From positions 2,466,315 through 2,530,314 of the forward strand of contig NZ_LT721901.1 in the NCBI RefSeq assembly GCF_900157375.1: a stretch of DNA of 64,000 nt, given 5' to 3'. Shown here piece by piece: positions 33,006 through 40,892 of the stretch (positions are counted from its first letter, which is position 1; every line of letters starts with the position of its first letter). The notes under the pieces are model-generated. The model was not told the DNA's origin. It worked only from the letters and a program-made list of their open reading frames with translations, and did no database searches. Position numbers and translations under genes: made by a program. The stretch is from Mycobacterium rhizamassiliense (GTDB lineage Bacteria; Actinomycetota; Actinomycetes; Mycobacteriales; Mycobacteriaceae).

Positions 33006-34382
33006 CTAAGGGCCCTTGCCGGGCAACGGAATTCGAGGTACGTCCGGGGTGTGCACCTGGCCCGCCAGCCAGGGCAACGCGCTCGCGAATGCCACGCCGG
33101 CCGTAGGCCAGTCGTGCCGTCCGGCCTGGCTCACCACCGCGCAGTCGATGCCGTTCGCCCGGCCGAGCGCGCACAGGGACGAGGCGGCGGCGGCCTGATT
33201 GCCCGGGTCGGATGCGGCAGCGCGGCTGGCGACGGCCATCGCGGCGGTGTCGACGATCGTGATGTCGTGACGCGGCGAACCACCGGAAGCGACCGCGAAC
33301 CAACCGGAGACTCCGGTGTACCGGCCGTGGCGGCTGATCACCGTCGTCGGGTCGAACGCGGCCCACGCGCCGGCGTCGCCGTGGAACAAGTTGGCGATGG
33401 TTTGTTGCTTCGTTCCCGTGTTGGGGGTCAAGTCGCCCTCGATGTCGACGAACGAGGTGAACATGTTCGGGTGCATGACGGTCAGATCCACCGAGCACGT
33501 CCCGCCCATCGACCAGCCGACGATTCCCCAACGGGACGGGTCGGAGCTGACCCCGAAGTTCGAGACCATGTATGGCACAACATCTTTGGTCAGATGGTCG
33601 GCGGCGTTGCCGCGGCTTCCGTTGACGCATTCGGTGTCGTTGTCGAAGGCCCCGCCCGGGTCCACGAACACCAGCACCGGCGCGTTGCCGCCGTGTGCGG
33701 CCGCGAAGGCGTCGACGGTGTCCACCGCGTTGCCGGCGCGCACCCAGTCGGCGGGCGTGTTGACCACGCCTCCGATCATCATCACCGCCGGTAGCTGCGG
33801 CGGCGGGTAGCTCGCAAACCATGCCGGCGGCAGGTAGACGAATTCCTCGCGGTGCTTGAAATGCGATGCGTCGTCGGGGATTACCACGGGCACCAGGCTG
33901 CCGTGCGGCGGCTTGTTGCCCTTCGCCGCCAGCGTGACGACGGTGGCCTTGTCGGTCTGGTGAAGCAGCGGTGCGGAGCTGAATTGATTCAACGCGCTCT
34001 GCACGGTCTGGAAGTAGCCGACCCATTGGTTGAGCGCGAGCAGCGAGCAGAGCAGGCACAGCGGCACCGCCAGCACCGACAGTCCGCGCCGTAACCATCC
34101 CGAACCGCGCCAGCCCAGGATCGACACCGCCGTGGCCATCCCGAGCAGAGCGATCCACACAAACAGGGCGGTTGGTGCCGCGTCGGTGGCGTGGTCGGCG
34201 AGGTAGGAGTGCGCCACGATGGCCGACACGACCCCAACGGCGACCGCGGCCGGCAGCCATAACAGGCGCCAACGACGCGATCGCCATCCGGCGGCCAGCC
34301 CCAATGTGACTCCGGAGCCGATCTGGACCGCGATCGGCAGCCAGCCGTGCATCAGCGATATGTGGTTGCCCAGCAGCGACAT
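33006..34382 (-). CDS. Membrane-anchored esterase (antigen 85-like alpha/beta hydrolase)
   Basis: A 458-aa protein with about four N-terminal membrane helices (residues 10-115) and an extracytoplasmic hydrolase domain. The nucleophile Ser is in GWSMGGT, and the His in GRHDWP. The domain resembles the esterase/antigen 85 family; it may act on lipids or cell-wall mycolates, but the substrate is unknown. The gene converges on the acyl-CoA dehydrogenase with four bases between stops. A triple 8-base repeat lies 72-101 bases upstream of its start. Confidence 0.82.
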   Translation of the reverse strand: MSLLGNHISLMHGWLPIAVQIGSGVTLGLAAGWRSRRWRLLWLPAAVAVGVVSAIVAHSYLADHATDAAPTALFVWIALLGMATAVSILGWRGSGWLRRGLSVLAVPLCLLCSLLALNQWVGYFQTVQSALNQFSSAPLLHQTDKATVVTLAAKGNKPPHGSLVPVVIPDDASHFKHREEFVYLPPAWFASYPPPQLPAVMMIGGVVNTPADWVRAGNAVDTVDAFAAAHGGNAPVLVFVDPGGAFDNDTECVNGSRGNAADHLTKDVVPYMVSNFGVSSDPSRWGIVGWSMGGTCSVDLTVMHPNMFTSFVDIEGDLTPNTGTKQQTIANLFHGDAGAWAAFDPTTVISRHGRYTGVSGWFAVASGGSPRHDITIVDTAAMAVASRAAASDPGNQAAAASSLCALGRANGIDCAVVSQAGRHDWPTAGVAFASALPWLAGQVHTPDVPRIPLPGKGP

Positions 34383-34453
34383 GGCGATTCCTCCTCCCAG
34401 CTGTCAGCGATCCAGCTGTATGAGGAAAGAATCGAACGGCGGCCTCGACGAAT

Positions 34454-34483
34454 TCTTGGCGGATTCTCAACGAAGTCTTGATG
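34454..34483 (+). repeat. Three 8-base direct repeats, period 11
   Basis: TCTTGGCG (34454-34461), TCTCAACG (34465-34472) and TCTTGATG (34476-34483) follow one another at exactly 11-base spacing. This is a degenerate version of the TCTCAGCG boxes at 17314, 18950 and 21717. The nearest gene start is the esterase at 34382 on the minus strand, so the orientation differs. No TANNNT box is found nine bases downstream. Confidence 0.4.
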
Positions 34484-34507
34484 CCCGGTCGTGCATCAGC
34501 GGTCGGG

Positions 34508-35122
34508 CTACACCGGGTCGAATTTGGTGATCAGCCAGGTGCCGTTGACCCGTGCCAGACGCACCAGCACGCTGCTGGAGGCCATCGAGGGGTCGGGGTT
34601 GTCCTTGCTCGTGGTGCTCTGGTCGACCAGTACCAGCACGACGGCCGAATCCGGGTGCAATTCCTGAACCGCGGCGCCCAGCACCCGGGCGGTGGTTTTC
34701 AGCGACTTCTGCTTGGCGGCCGGGGCGACGATCTGCTCGGTGAACTGGTTGTAGTACGACAGGAAATCCCCCGACAGGTGCGACTTGGCGTTGGCGAAGT
34801 CTTTGTCGAGTGAATCGGGCGAGTAGGACAGCAGCGCGACCGTGCCATCGGACGCCGCATTGGTGACCGCGGTCGCGACGCTGGCGTCGGTTTGCTTATC
34901 GGGCCGGTATTGCTCGAAGTACAACCACCCCGTCACGCCGCCGGACAGCAGCAGAAGCAGAATCAAGACAACGGGAACGACTTTCACCTTGCGCTGCGCG
35001 CGGGGTTCGTTACGTTCGACGCGCTTAGTTGATTCGGATGCGTCGTCGGCTGGTTCGGAGACTTCCGCGGTTGCTTCGGAAGTGTCGTCGGCGGCGTCGG
35101 TGCCGCGCTCGTCCTCGCTCAT
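34508..35122 (-). CDS. Mce-associated membrane protein
   Basis: A 204-aa single-pass protein: an acidic Ser/Asp-rich cytoplasmic start, one membrane helix ([20 protein letters not shown], near residue 60) and an extracytoplasmic domain ending [12 protein letters not shown], the hallmark of Mce-associated (Mam) proteins. The ATG at 35122 overlaps the stop of the next gene (ATGA). Mam proteins stabilise Mce lipid-import complexes. It is a clear homologue of the protein at 51161. Confidence 0.85.
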   Translation of the reverse strand: MSEDERGTDAADDTSEATAEVSEPADDASESTKRVERNEPRAQRKVKVVPVVLILLLLLSGGVTGWLYFEQYRPDKQTDASVATAVTNAASDGTVALLSYSPDSLDKDFANAKSHLSGDFLSYYNQFTEQIVAPAAKQKSLKTTARVLGAAVQELHPDSAVVLVLVDQSTTSKDNPDPSMASSSVLVRLARVNGTWLITKFDPV

Positions 35123-36030
35123 GGAATGAACTCCACGAGCGACATCTTGTATTGCCCGCCGTCGTCTTTGACGGTCACCTTGAGCCGCCAATTGCGTGGT
35201 TCGTCTTTGGCGCCCGCGGCGTTCGTGATGTGTGATGTCGCCGCGACGAGAACCAACGCGTAATCCCCGTTGATGGATTGCACGGCCGCCGCATTCACGG
35301 TTCCCTGGGTGACTACCTTGGACTGCTCAACGACCGTGGTGAAATCCTTTGCGCGCTGCTGGAAGTCGTCCCGGAACTGGCCGGTCGAGCTGTCGATTAC
35401 CCGCTGGACGTCCTCCTTGGCCTTGTTGAAGTCCAGCGAAGTCATGTTGACGACACCTTGCCTGGCTCCCGCGATGATGCTCGCGACGCGCTGGTTGCGC
35501 TCGGTGATTTCATGACGCTGCCACACCATGTATCCGCTGGCCCCGACGAAGGCGCAGATGAGCAGGATGGCGGCCGCTTTCCACGTCACCGACAACGACG
35601 GCAACCGCAGGCGGCGCCTACGGGCCGGTGTGGCTTCCGATTCCGTGTCTTCGGGCGTTTCGTCGAAGGCTTCGTCCTCGGACTCCGCGTCCTCGGTCGC
35701 TTCCTCAGCGGTGTCGGTGACGTCGTCGTCGGCCTCCACCTCGTCGGTCTCGGCTACGGCCTCGTCGGGGTCCGCAATTTCCTCGGTGGTTTCGGCGGCC
35801 TCAGCCTCGGCCTCGGTGGTTTCGGCGGCCTCGGCCTCGGCCTCGGTCTCTGTCTCGGTCTCGGTCTCGGCCAGCGCCTCGCGGCGGAGACGGGCGGCGC
35901 GGGCGCGGGCACGCGCGGCCGCGGCCAGCGCCTCGGCCTCGGCCGCTTCCGCCTCGGCTTCCTCGATCAACGCCATGGTGTCGGATTTGGAGGTGGCCGA
36001 AGCCTGCGGCGGTTCGTTGCCCTCAGCCAT
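35119..36030 (-). CDS. Mce-associated membrane protein with acidic repeat region
   Basis: A 303-aa Mam-type protein. An N-terminal helical Ala/Glu/Arg region (residues 20-60) is followed by acidic Thr/Glu/Ala repeats (about 55-130), one membrane helix (about 147-168, ending [10 protein letters not shown]), and an extracytoplasmic domain ending in [11 protein letters not shown]. The first gene of a two-gene unit with 34508-35122. The acidic stretch is encoded by 30-base tandem units at 35781-35870. A homologue without that expansion is at 51793. Confidence 0.83.
   Translation of the reverse strand: MAEGNEPPQASATSKSDTMALIEEAEAEAAEAEALAAAARARARAARLRREALAETETETETEAEAEAAETTEAEAEAAETTEEIADPDEAVAETDEVEADDDVTDTAEEATEDAESEDEAFDETPEDTESEATPARRRRLRLPSLSVTWKAAAILLICAFVGASGYMVWQRHEITERNQRVASIIAGARQGVVNMTSLDFNKAKEDVQRVIDSSTGQFRDDFQQRAKDFTTVVEQSKVVTQGTVNAAAVQSINGDYALVLVAATSHITNAAGAKDEPRNWRLKVTVKDDGGQYKMSLVEFIP
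35781..35870 (-). repeat. 30-base tandem repeat in Mce-associated gene
   Basis: Units at 35781-35810 and 35811-35840 differ by a single base, and a third, more divergent 30-base stretch follows with CTCGGT hexamers. They encode (T)EAEAEAAE(T)-like residues in the acidic segment. Length polymorphism by slippage is likely. Confidence 0.8.
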
Positions 36031-36085
36031 CGCAATAACTCCCCGTCGCCCTCATGAGCGACTGACTCCGGTACGTGTCACGCGG

Positions 36086-36532
36086 TTAGAATCGCACGAG
36101 CTGGATTGGGTAACTGGTGGTCCCCCCCGGGCCGCCTCCGCAGCCCGTGTCGAATGTCGAGTCGACCTGACCCGCCAGCGTTGTCGCGTCCCACGAGAAA
36201 ACGTCGTGCGAAGGAAAGAACTGGACCACGCAGCGCACACCGTCGGGCCGGTCAACGGACAGGGTGTAGCGGCCGTTGACCACGTGGGCCTCTCCTCTGT
36301 AGACCGACGCTTGCCCGTTGGGCTGCGGGGTCGCATACACGCTCACGCATCCTGGCGCTGCAGGTGTGCACGGGCTAATCGACCAAATCCAAAAGTGGCC
36401 GGGATCCCGGGGGTCGTCTATGTGGTAGTTGACATACAGCAAGTTGTCGGCTTGGGCGGGCGGCGTGACAGTCAGCGCAGCCGTGGCAAGTGCAGCTGCG
36501 GCGAGCGCAAAACTTGCTACTAAAGTCTTCAC
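36086..36532 (-). CDS. Secreted small protein, W-x-I-S-x-C family
   Basis: A 148-aa exported protein. The GTG at 36532 is preferred because GGGAG lies eight bases upstream, and gives a clean signal peptide (MKTLVASFALAAAALATAAL, cleaved near AQA). The mature part has WIWSISPC, two further Cys and an acidic-aromatic middle. ATG starts at 36547 and 36595 are alternatives. It resembles the secreted protein at 50506 in spacing of Trp and Cys. It lies upstream of the Mam pair, so a role near the Mce system is possible. Confidence 0.75.
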   Translation of the reverse strand: MKTLVASFALAAAALATAALTVTPPAQADNLLYVNYHIDDPRDPGHFWIWSISPCTPAAPGCVSVYATPQPNGQASVYRGEAHVVNGRYTLSVDRPDGVRCVVQFFPSHDVFSWDATTLAGQVDSTFDTGCGGGPGGTTSYPIQLVRF

Positions 36533-36645
36533 CGATTCGTCTCCCATCTCTGCACGAGCTTGGCCTGAATATAGAGCGCTACCGTGCCGAAACAAGGGCT
36601 ACTCGGAAAAGTTGCGGCAGTCAACGGCCGGGTCGTCCATGCTTT

Positions 36646-38010
36646 CTAGTCGATGACAGCGACTTCCGTGCGCTCGGTGACGGGCAGGGCCAGCTGCTGC
36701 TCGTCGCAGATGCGCTGCAGATTGTCCAGCGTCTCGTCCAGGCCCGCGCCGACCCTGGGGCCGGGGGTGAAGGCTGCCGGAAGTTTCCGCATGCCCTGGA
36801 TCACGCCGATGGTCTCGTAGTGGACGGTGCCCTCAGGGTCGCAGCGGTAGTCGGGCATCCGGTCCAGCACTGCCGTCAGCATCGACTTGAACACGGTACG
36901 CGCCACGTTCGACCCTTTGCACCGATGCAAGCCAAGGCCAAAGCTGAAGTGGCGGTTTCCTTTACGGTCGAGCACGATGTCGTCCGGGTCGGCGAACAGT
37001 GCCGGGTCGCGATTGGCCATGGCCCACGAAATCCACAGCCGCTCACCCTCTTTGAACTGGTTGCCGTCGAGTTCGACGTCGTCGGCAAACGTCCGGCCGT
37101 CGCCGGCCGCCGGGGTGAAGTAGCGCAGAAATTCCTCAGTCGCGGGGTCGAGCAGGGCGTCGCGGTTCTTGGACAGCCGCTCGCGCTCGTCGGGATGTTC
37201 CGAAAGCCATTCCAGCGTGTGGGCGGTCAGCGCCGTGGTGGTGTCGAAACCCCCGCCGATGACCAGGCCGAGGTTGCCGAGGATCTCGAGGTCCGGGGCG
37301 GGCTCGCCGTCGACCCGCATCTGCAGCAACCCGTTGACGATGCCGGGCCGCGGGTTCTCGCGAATCTCCAGCATGGTGTTGACCATGTCGAGACCCATCT
37401 CCCGGTGCATCGCGGTGACCTTCTCGATGTCGGGGGAGTGCTCGGGGGTGTACACCGCCGCGTGCACCGGCTCGCTGTACAGATTCCACTTCTTCAGTGG
37501 GATGCCCAGCATCGCCAAGGTCAGGACGGCGGGAACGACGTTGGCCAGGTCGTCGACGAAGTCGATGCTGCCGCCTTCGATCTTCTCGTCGAGGCAGGCG
37601 CGGGTGATGTCGTGGATAAAGGGTTCCCAGCGCTTGACCGCCGCCGGTGACAGGTAAGGGTTCAGCACGTTGCGGTAGGTGCGGTGGTCGGGCTCGTCCA
37701 TCTCGAGGATGCCGCCGCGCACCGCGCTGACGCGGCTGGCCGTCGGGATGGAGATGCCCTTGTAGCCGCGGCGTTCGTTGTGGATGTCGTGGTCATTGGA
37801 GACCACCGGGCAGCGTGCCAATTCGAAGACCTCGTGGCTGCCGGCCGCGACCCAGTGTCCACCGTAGGTCTCGGACCACGCCATGGGGCACTTGGCCTGC
37901 ATCTCTTCGGTGATCTGCTTGAACTGCGACCGATACTCCGGCGCGTTCCGATCGAAGTGGTACGCCGGTTTATTACGGTCGCCGTCGCTGACGACGTCGT
38001 CGACACTCAA
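36646..38010 (-). CDS. Cytochrome P450
   Basis: A class I P450 of 454 aa. It shows I-helix GGGFDTTT (Asp256 and Thr257 where Glu-Thr is usual), E293-F-L-R296 and heme loop FSFGLGLHRCKG with axial Cys364. A TTG at 38010 is used with AAAGGGAG upstream; a GTG two codons later is the alternative. It follows a ferredoxin gene (38025-38225) and an SDR on the same strand, suggesting hydroxylation followed by alcohol oxidation in one pathway. Confidence 0.95.
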   Translation of the reverse strand: MSVDDVVSDGDRNKPAYHFDRNAPEYRSQFKQITEEMQAKCPMAWSETYGGHWVAAGSHEVFELARCPVVSNDHDIHNERRGYKGISIPTASRVSAVRGGILEMDEPDHRTYRNVLNPYLSPAAVKRWEPFIHDITRACLDEKIEGGSIDFVDDLANVVPAVLTLAMLGIPLKKWNLYSEPVHAAVYTPEHSPDIEKVTAMHREMGLDMVNTMLEIRENPRPGIVNGLLQMRVDGEPAPDLEILGNLGLVIGGGFDTTTALTAHTLEWLSEHPDERERLSKNRDALLDPATEEFLRYFTPAAGDGRTFADDVELDGNQFKEGERLWISWAMANRDPALFADPDDIVLDRKGNRHFSFGLGLHRCKGSNVARTVFKSMLTAVLDRMPDYRCDPEGTVHYETIGVIQGMRKLPAAFTPGPRVGAGLDETLDNLQRICDEQQLALPVTERTEVAVID

Positions 38011-38024
38011 GGTGCTGTCTCCCT

Positions 38025-38225
38025 TTACGTCTCGTCCGTGATCATGATCGCCTGCTCCGGGCACGAGTGCGCGGCTTCCCGCACCTGGTCCTCCTGGTCG
38101 GCCGGAACCACCTCATTGACCGGCGACGAACTGCCGTCAATGTCGCTGAGCTGGAACGAATCCGGCGCGATCATCGCGCACAAGGTGTGGCCCTGGCAGC
38201 GTTCTGAATCGACCGAGACCTTCAT
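38025..38225 (-). CDS. Small ferredoxin ([3Fe-4S] type), P450 redox partner
   Basis: A 66-aa ferredoxin with C10-QGHTL-C16 and a closing CPEQA (His at the variable position of CXX?XXC(X)nCP). The ATG at 38225 has AGGAGG upstream. It lies between the SDR and the P450 and is probably that P450's electron donor. Confidence 0.92.
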   Translation of the reverse strand: MKVSVDSERCQGHTLCAMIAPDSFQLSDIDGSSSPVNEVVPADQEDQVREAAHSCPEQAIMITDET

Positions 38226-38286
38226 GATGTCTCCTCCTGGGGGCTGCGGTGTGGCTCCGTTACGGTAATCCGGACGACGACGTCGC

Positions 38287-38988
38287 TCAGGTGTTTCGGC
38301 CGCCGTTGACGCCCAAAATCTGGCCAGTGATATAGCCGGCCTCCTCCGACACCAGGAACGCGCACGCCGCCGCGATGTCTTCGGGCTTGCCGATGCGGCG
38401 CACCGGTGTGCGGGCGATGGTCTCGTCGATGTCGCCGAGAACGCCCCGTTGCTCGGCGCTGCGCAGCATCGGGGTGTCGATGAAGCCGGGCGGGACGGCG
38501 TTGACCGTGATGCCGCTGGGCCCGTACTCCAGGGCCAGCGACTTGGTGAGTCCGTTGACCGCCGACTTGGCCGCGACATAGTGCGACATATAGGGAGCGC
38601 CGGAATGCGTGCTCGACGACGAGATGTTGACGATCCGTCCCCACCCGGCCTCGACCATGTCGGGCAGCGCCGCCTGAGTCATGTGGAAGACACCGTGCAG
38701 GTTGACGTCGACGACGCGTAGCCAATCCTCGAAGCTGATGTTGGCGAAGCGCTTGAACCCGTCCAGTCCCGCGGCGTTGACGAGGACGCTCACCGGGCCC
38801 AGCTGCGAGCGGATCGCCGAGAGCGCGGCATCCACTTGCGACCGGTCGGTGACGTCCGCGGTGAAGGACAACTCGGCGTCCGAGGGGCGCAGATCGATGG
38901 TGGCAACGTCGAGGCCGTCGGCGCGCAGTCGCTGGGCAACGGCCAGGCCGATACCCGAGCCACCACCGGTCACTACTGCGGTCTTCAT
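38287..38988 (-). CDS. Short-chain dehydrogenase/reductase
   Basis: A 233-aa classical SDR. Cofactor loop TGGGSGIG, NAAG at about residue 80, catalytic Ser in NISSSSTHSG and YVAAK (Tyr-x3-Lys). The acidic residue after the second strand (IDLRPSD) suggests NAD rather than NADP. It probably oxidises the alcohol made by the P450. It is the first gene of SDR-ferredoxin-P450, with a GGAG Shine-Dalgarno, and an operator lies 60 bases upstream. Confidence 0.92.
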   Translation of the reverse strand: MKTAVVTGGGSGIGLAVAQRLRADGLDVATIDLRPSDAELSFTADVTDRSQVDAALSAIRSQLGPVSVLVNAAGLDGFKRFANISFEDWLRVVDVNLHGVFHMTQAALPDMVEAGWGRIVNISSSSTHSGAPYMSHYVAAKSAVNGLTKSLALEYGPSGITVNAVPPGFIDTPMLRSAEQRGVLGDIDETIARTPVRRIGKPEDIAAACAFLVSEEAGYITGQILGVNGGRNT

Positions 38989-39048
38989 CTCGAGCTCCCT
39001 GCGGCAAATGTGGCCGTCTCAGCCACAAAGAATCTCCCTTGCAATTAT

Positions 39049-39063
39049 GAGAACCTTACTCTC
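39049..39063. promoter_or_regulatory. GAGAAT-N3-ATTCTC-type operator (site E)
   Basis: GAGAAC-CTT-ACTCTC, 6-3-6 arrangement with one mismatch in each arm. It lies 61 bases upstream of the SDR start on the minus strand. Confidence 0.45.
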
Positions 39064-39224
39064 GCGGCGAAGTGACGTGCAACATCGCGGGGAAACGGTA
39101 TCCGGCCTGCGCCGAGCGGCCCAAGTGGACCAGATCTGAGCAGTTGCACAGCCGATCAGCGGGTCGCCGAGATCCTGAGAGTTTCTTGAATTCTCGATAC
39201 TCGAATGTAAGATTCGCCCCGGAA

Positions 39225-39239
39225 GAGAATGAAATTTTC
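39225..39239. promoter_or_regulatory. GAGAAT-N3-ATTCTC-type operator (site F)
   Basis: GAGAAT-GAA-ATTTTC, one mismatch. It is 112 bases upstream of the CoA transferase start at 39351. Confidence 0.45.
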
Positions 39240-39350
39240 GTGACCGCCGCCACCTGGAGGCGTCGGTCGTGACAGCCGCCACACCCATGGAGTCTGTATG
39301 CCGCCGCAGTACACGGTCTCATTTGCCGTCCCACTCGTAGGAGGTGACGC

Positions 39351-40556
39351 ATGAGGCCGTTGGAAGGCATTCGCGTTCTCGAAGTCGCGATGTACGGATT
39401 CGTCCCGTCGGCCGGCGCCGTGTTGGCAGAGTGGGGCGCCGACGTCGTCAAGGTCGAGCACGCCGTGACCGGCGACCCGCAGCGCGGCCTTCGGCAGACC
39501 GGCATGCTGCGCGTCGAGGGTGACCCCAACCCCAACATCGAGCACGCCAACCGGCTCAAGCGCAGCGTCGGCCTGGACATGTCGGTGCCCGAGGGCAAGG
39601 AAGTCCTTTACGAGTTGGTCCGGCGCTCGGATGTGTTCCTGACCAGCTTCCTGCCCGGCGCTCGACAGAAGTTTGGCATCGACGTCGACGACATCAGGGC
39701 GGTGAACCCGTCGATCGTCTACGCGCGCGGCAGCGCGCTCGGGCCGCGCGGTGAAGAATCGACCAAGGGCGGCTACGACATGACCGCCTTCTGGTGCCGG
39801 GCCGGCACCGCGGCCACCATCACCCCGATGGGAATGCCGGGCATGATCGCGCCACCGGGACCGGCCTACGGCGACACCATTTCCGGCACCAACCTCGCGG
39901 GCGGTATTGCCGCGGCGCTGCTCAAGCGCGAGCGCACCGGCGAGCCGTCGGTCGTGGACGTATCGCTGTTGGGCAGTGGGCTGTGGTCGATGGGCCACAC
40001 CGTCGCGTTGACCAAGCACCTGAACCAGCGGCTGGAAGCACCGCCACCGGGTGTCCACGGTGCGCCCAACAACCCGTTGGTGGGGCTCTACACGACATCG
40101 GATGGTCGCTACATCTCCTTCGTGATGATGCAGCCGACGAAGTTCTGGGCCGACGTATGCCGGCACGTCGACCTGCCGGAGCTGGCCGACGATCCGCGCT
40201 TTGCCACCATCGAGCAGATCACCGCCAACACACCGGAAGCGGTTGAGATCTTGACCAAGGTCATGGCGACCCGCACGCTGGCCGAGTGGAGCGAACGCTT
40301 TGCCACCCTGGCGGGCCCCTGGGCGCCCGTGCAGGACACCCTGCAGGCGATGGACGACACTCAGATTCGCGCCAACGAATATGTAGTGCAGGCAGGCGAA
40401 CTCGAACTCGTCGCCAATCCCGTACAGTTCGACGTCGCCGCTCCGCAGTCCGGGCCCGCACCCGGATTCGCCGAGCAGACCGACGAGATCCTGCTGGAAC
40501 TGGGATTCGATTGGGATCGCATCATCGAACTCAAGACGGCCGGCGCGGTTACCTAA
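39351..40556 (+). CDS. CaiB/BaiF family (class III) CoA transferase
   Basis: A 401-aa family III CoA transferase. The N-terminal MRPLEGIRVLEVAMYGFVPS and KGGYDMTAFWCRAG (with the catalytic Asp region typical of formyl-CoA transferase) are clear. It moves CoA between carboxylic acids via an aspartyl anhydride, so it may activate the carboxylic acid substrate for beta-oxidation. It has GGAGG 5-6 bases upstream of the ATG. It may also act as a racemase; substrate unknown. It faces the SDR-P450 operon across a shared regulatory region. Confidence 0.92.
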   Translation: MRPLEGIRVLEVAMYGFVPSAGAVLAEWGADVVKVEHAVTGDPQRGLRQTGMLRVEGDPNPNIEHANRLKRSVGLDMSVPEGKEVLYELVRRSDVFLTSFLPGARQKFGIDVDDIRAVNPSIVYARGSALGPRGEESTKGGYDMTAFWCRAGTAATITPMGMPGMIAPPGPAYGDTISGTNLAGGIAAALLKRERTGEPSVVDVSLLGSGLWSMGHTVALTKHLNQRLEAPPPGVHGAPNNPLVGLYTTSDGRYISFVMMQPTKFWADVCRHVDLPELADDPRFATIEQITANTPEAVEILTKVMATRTLAEWSERFATLAGPWAPVQDTLQAMDDTQIRANEYVVQAGELELVANPVQFDVAAPQSGPAPGFAEQTDEILLELGFDWDRIIELKTAGAVT

Positions 40557-40709
40557 GAGTGGAGCTGACTGAAATGTTTGCGCGTTCAATAACGGTTATG
40601 CGTTTTTCGTTCCGCACGGACGTGGCATGAGTCATAATCGCCGGACGCTTCAAGACGGGGAGTTTCTCGTTTTGCAGCGTCAACTCGCGCGACGGAACGG
40701 AGGTCTGGC
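40557..40709. other. Region upstream of the mce operon
   Basis: A gap after the CoA transferase; presumed to hold the mce promoter. AT-rich patches such as TTCAATAACGGTTATGCG are present, but I cannot place a clear -35/-10 pair. No regulator gene precedes the mce operon, unlike mce1. Confidence 0.5.
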
Positions 40710-40892
40710 GTGAGCGAGGTCTCGGCTGTCACATCGGAGTTGATGCCGGAAACCGGCCGCTCGCTGCGCATTTCGCTCTCTGCGGCGCAGAGTTTACGGC
40801 CGTCAATTCTGCCGAATCTACCGGAGCCGTTGCGCCAGAACAAGACTGTCGGTCTCGTAACTTGGGAAAGGTCTGTGGCCGATGGCAACTAA
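40710..40892 (+). CDS. Possible small ORF preceding yrbE
   Basis: A 60-aa frame with GTG start and a good CGGAGG site six bases upstream. It overlaps the YrbE start by 11 bases (40882-40892). The product MSEVSAVTSELMPETGRSLR... has no signal or membrane segment. It could be a translational coupler or leader for the mce operon, or merely fortuitous. Low confidence. Confidence 0.35.
   Translation: MSEVSAVTSELMPETGRSLRISLSAAQSLRPSILPNLPEPLRQNKTVGLVTWERSVADGN

Larger units (their letters stand above)
38989..39350. other. Divergent regulatory region with two operator copies
   Basis: A 362-base gap between the SDR operon (minus) and the CoA transferase (plus). Each side has a copy of the GAGAAT-N3-ATTCTC motif (39049 and 39225). 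A further CGAAT-N5-ATTCG palindrome lies at about 39202-39216. No credible gene is seen. Confidence 0.6.

Noticed and set aside
33001-33020. AAGGGCCCTT palindrome between the convergent acyl-CoA dehydrogenase and esterase ends as a terminator
   Set aside because: Short, with no U-tract, and partly inside the esterase coding end; not a convincing intrinsic terminator.
32998-34470. A 490-codon minus-strand frame overlapping the esterase in another frame
   Set aside because: The other frame encodes a full hydrolase with GWSMGGT and membrane helices; this one is Arg/Gly-rich without motifs.
39156-40589. A 477-codon minus-strand frame opposite the CoA transferase
   Set aside because: Its product has no recognisable domain, while the plus-strand product is a clear CaiB/BaiF protein with a GGAGG site.
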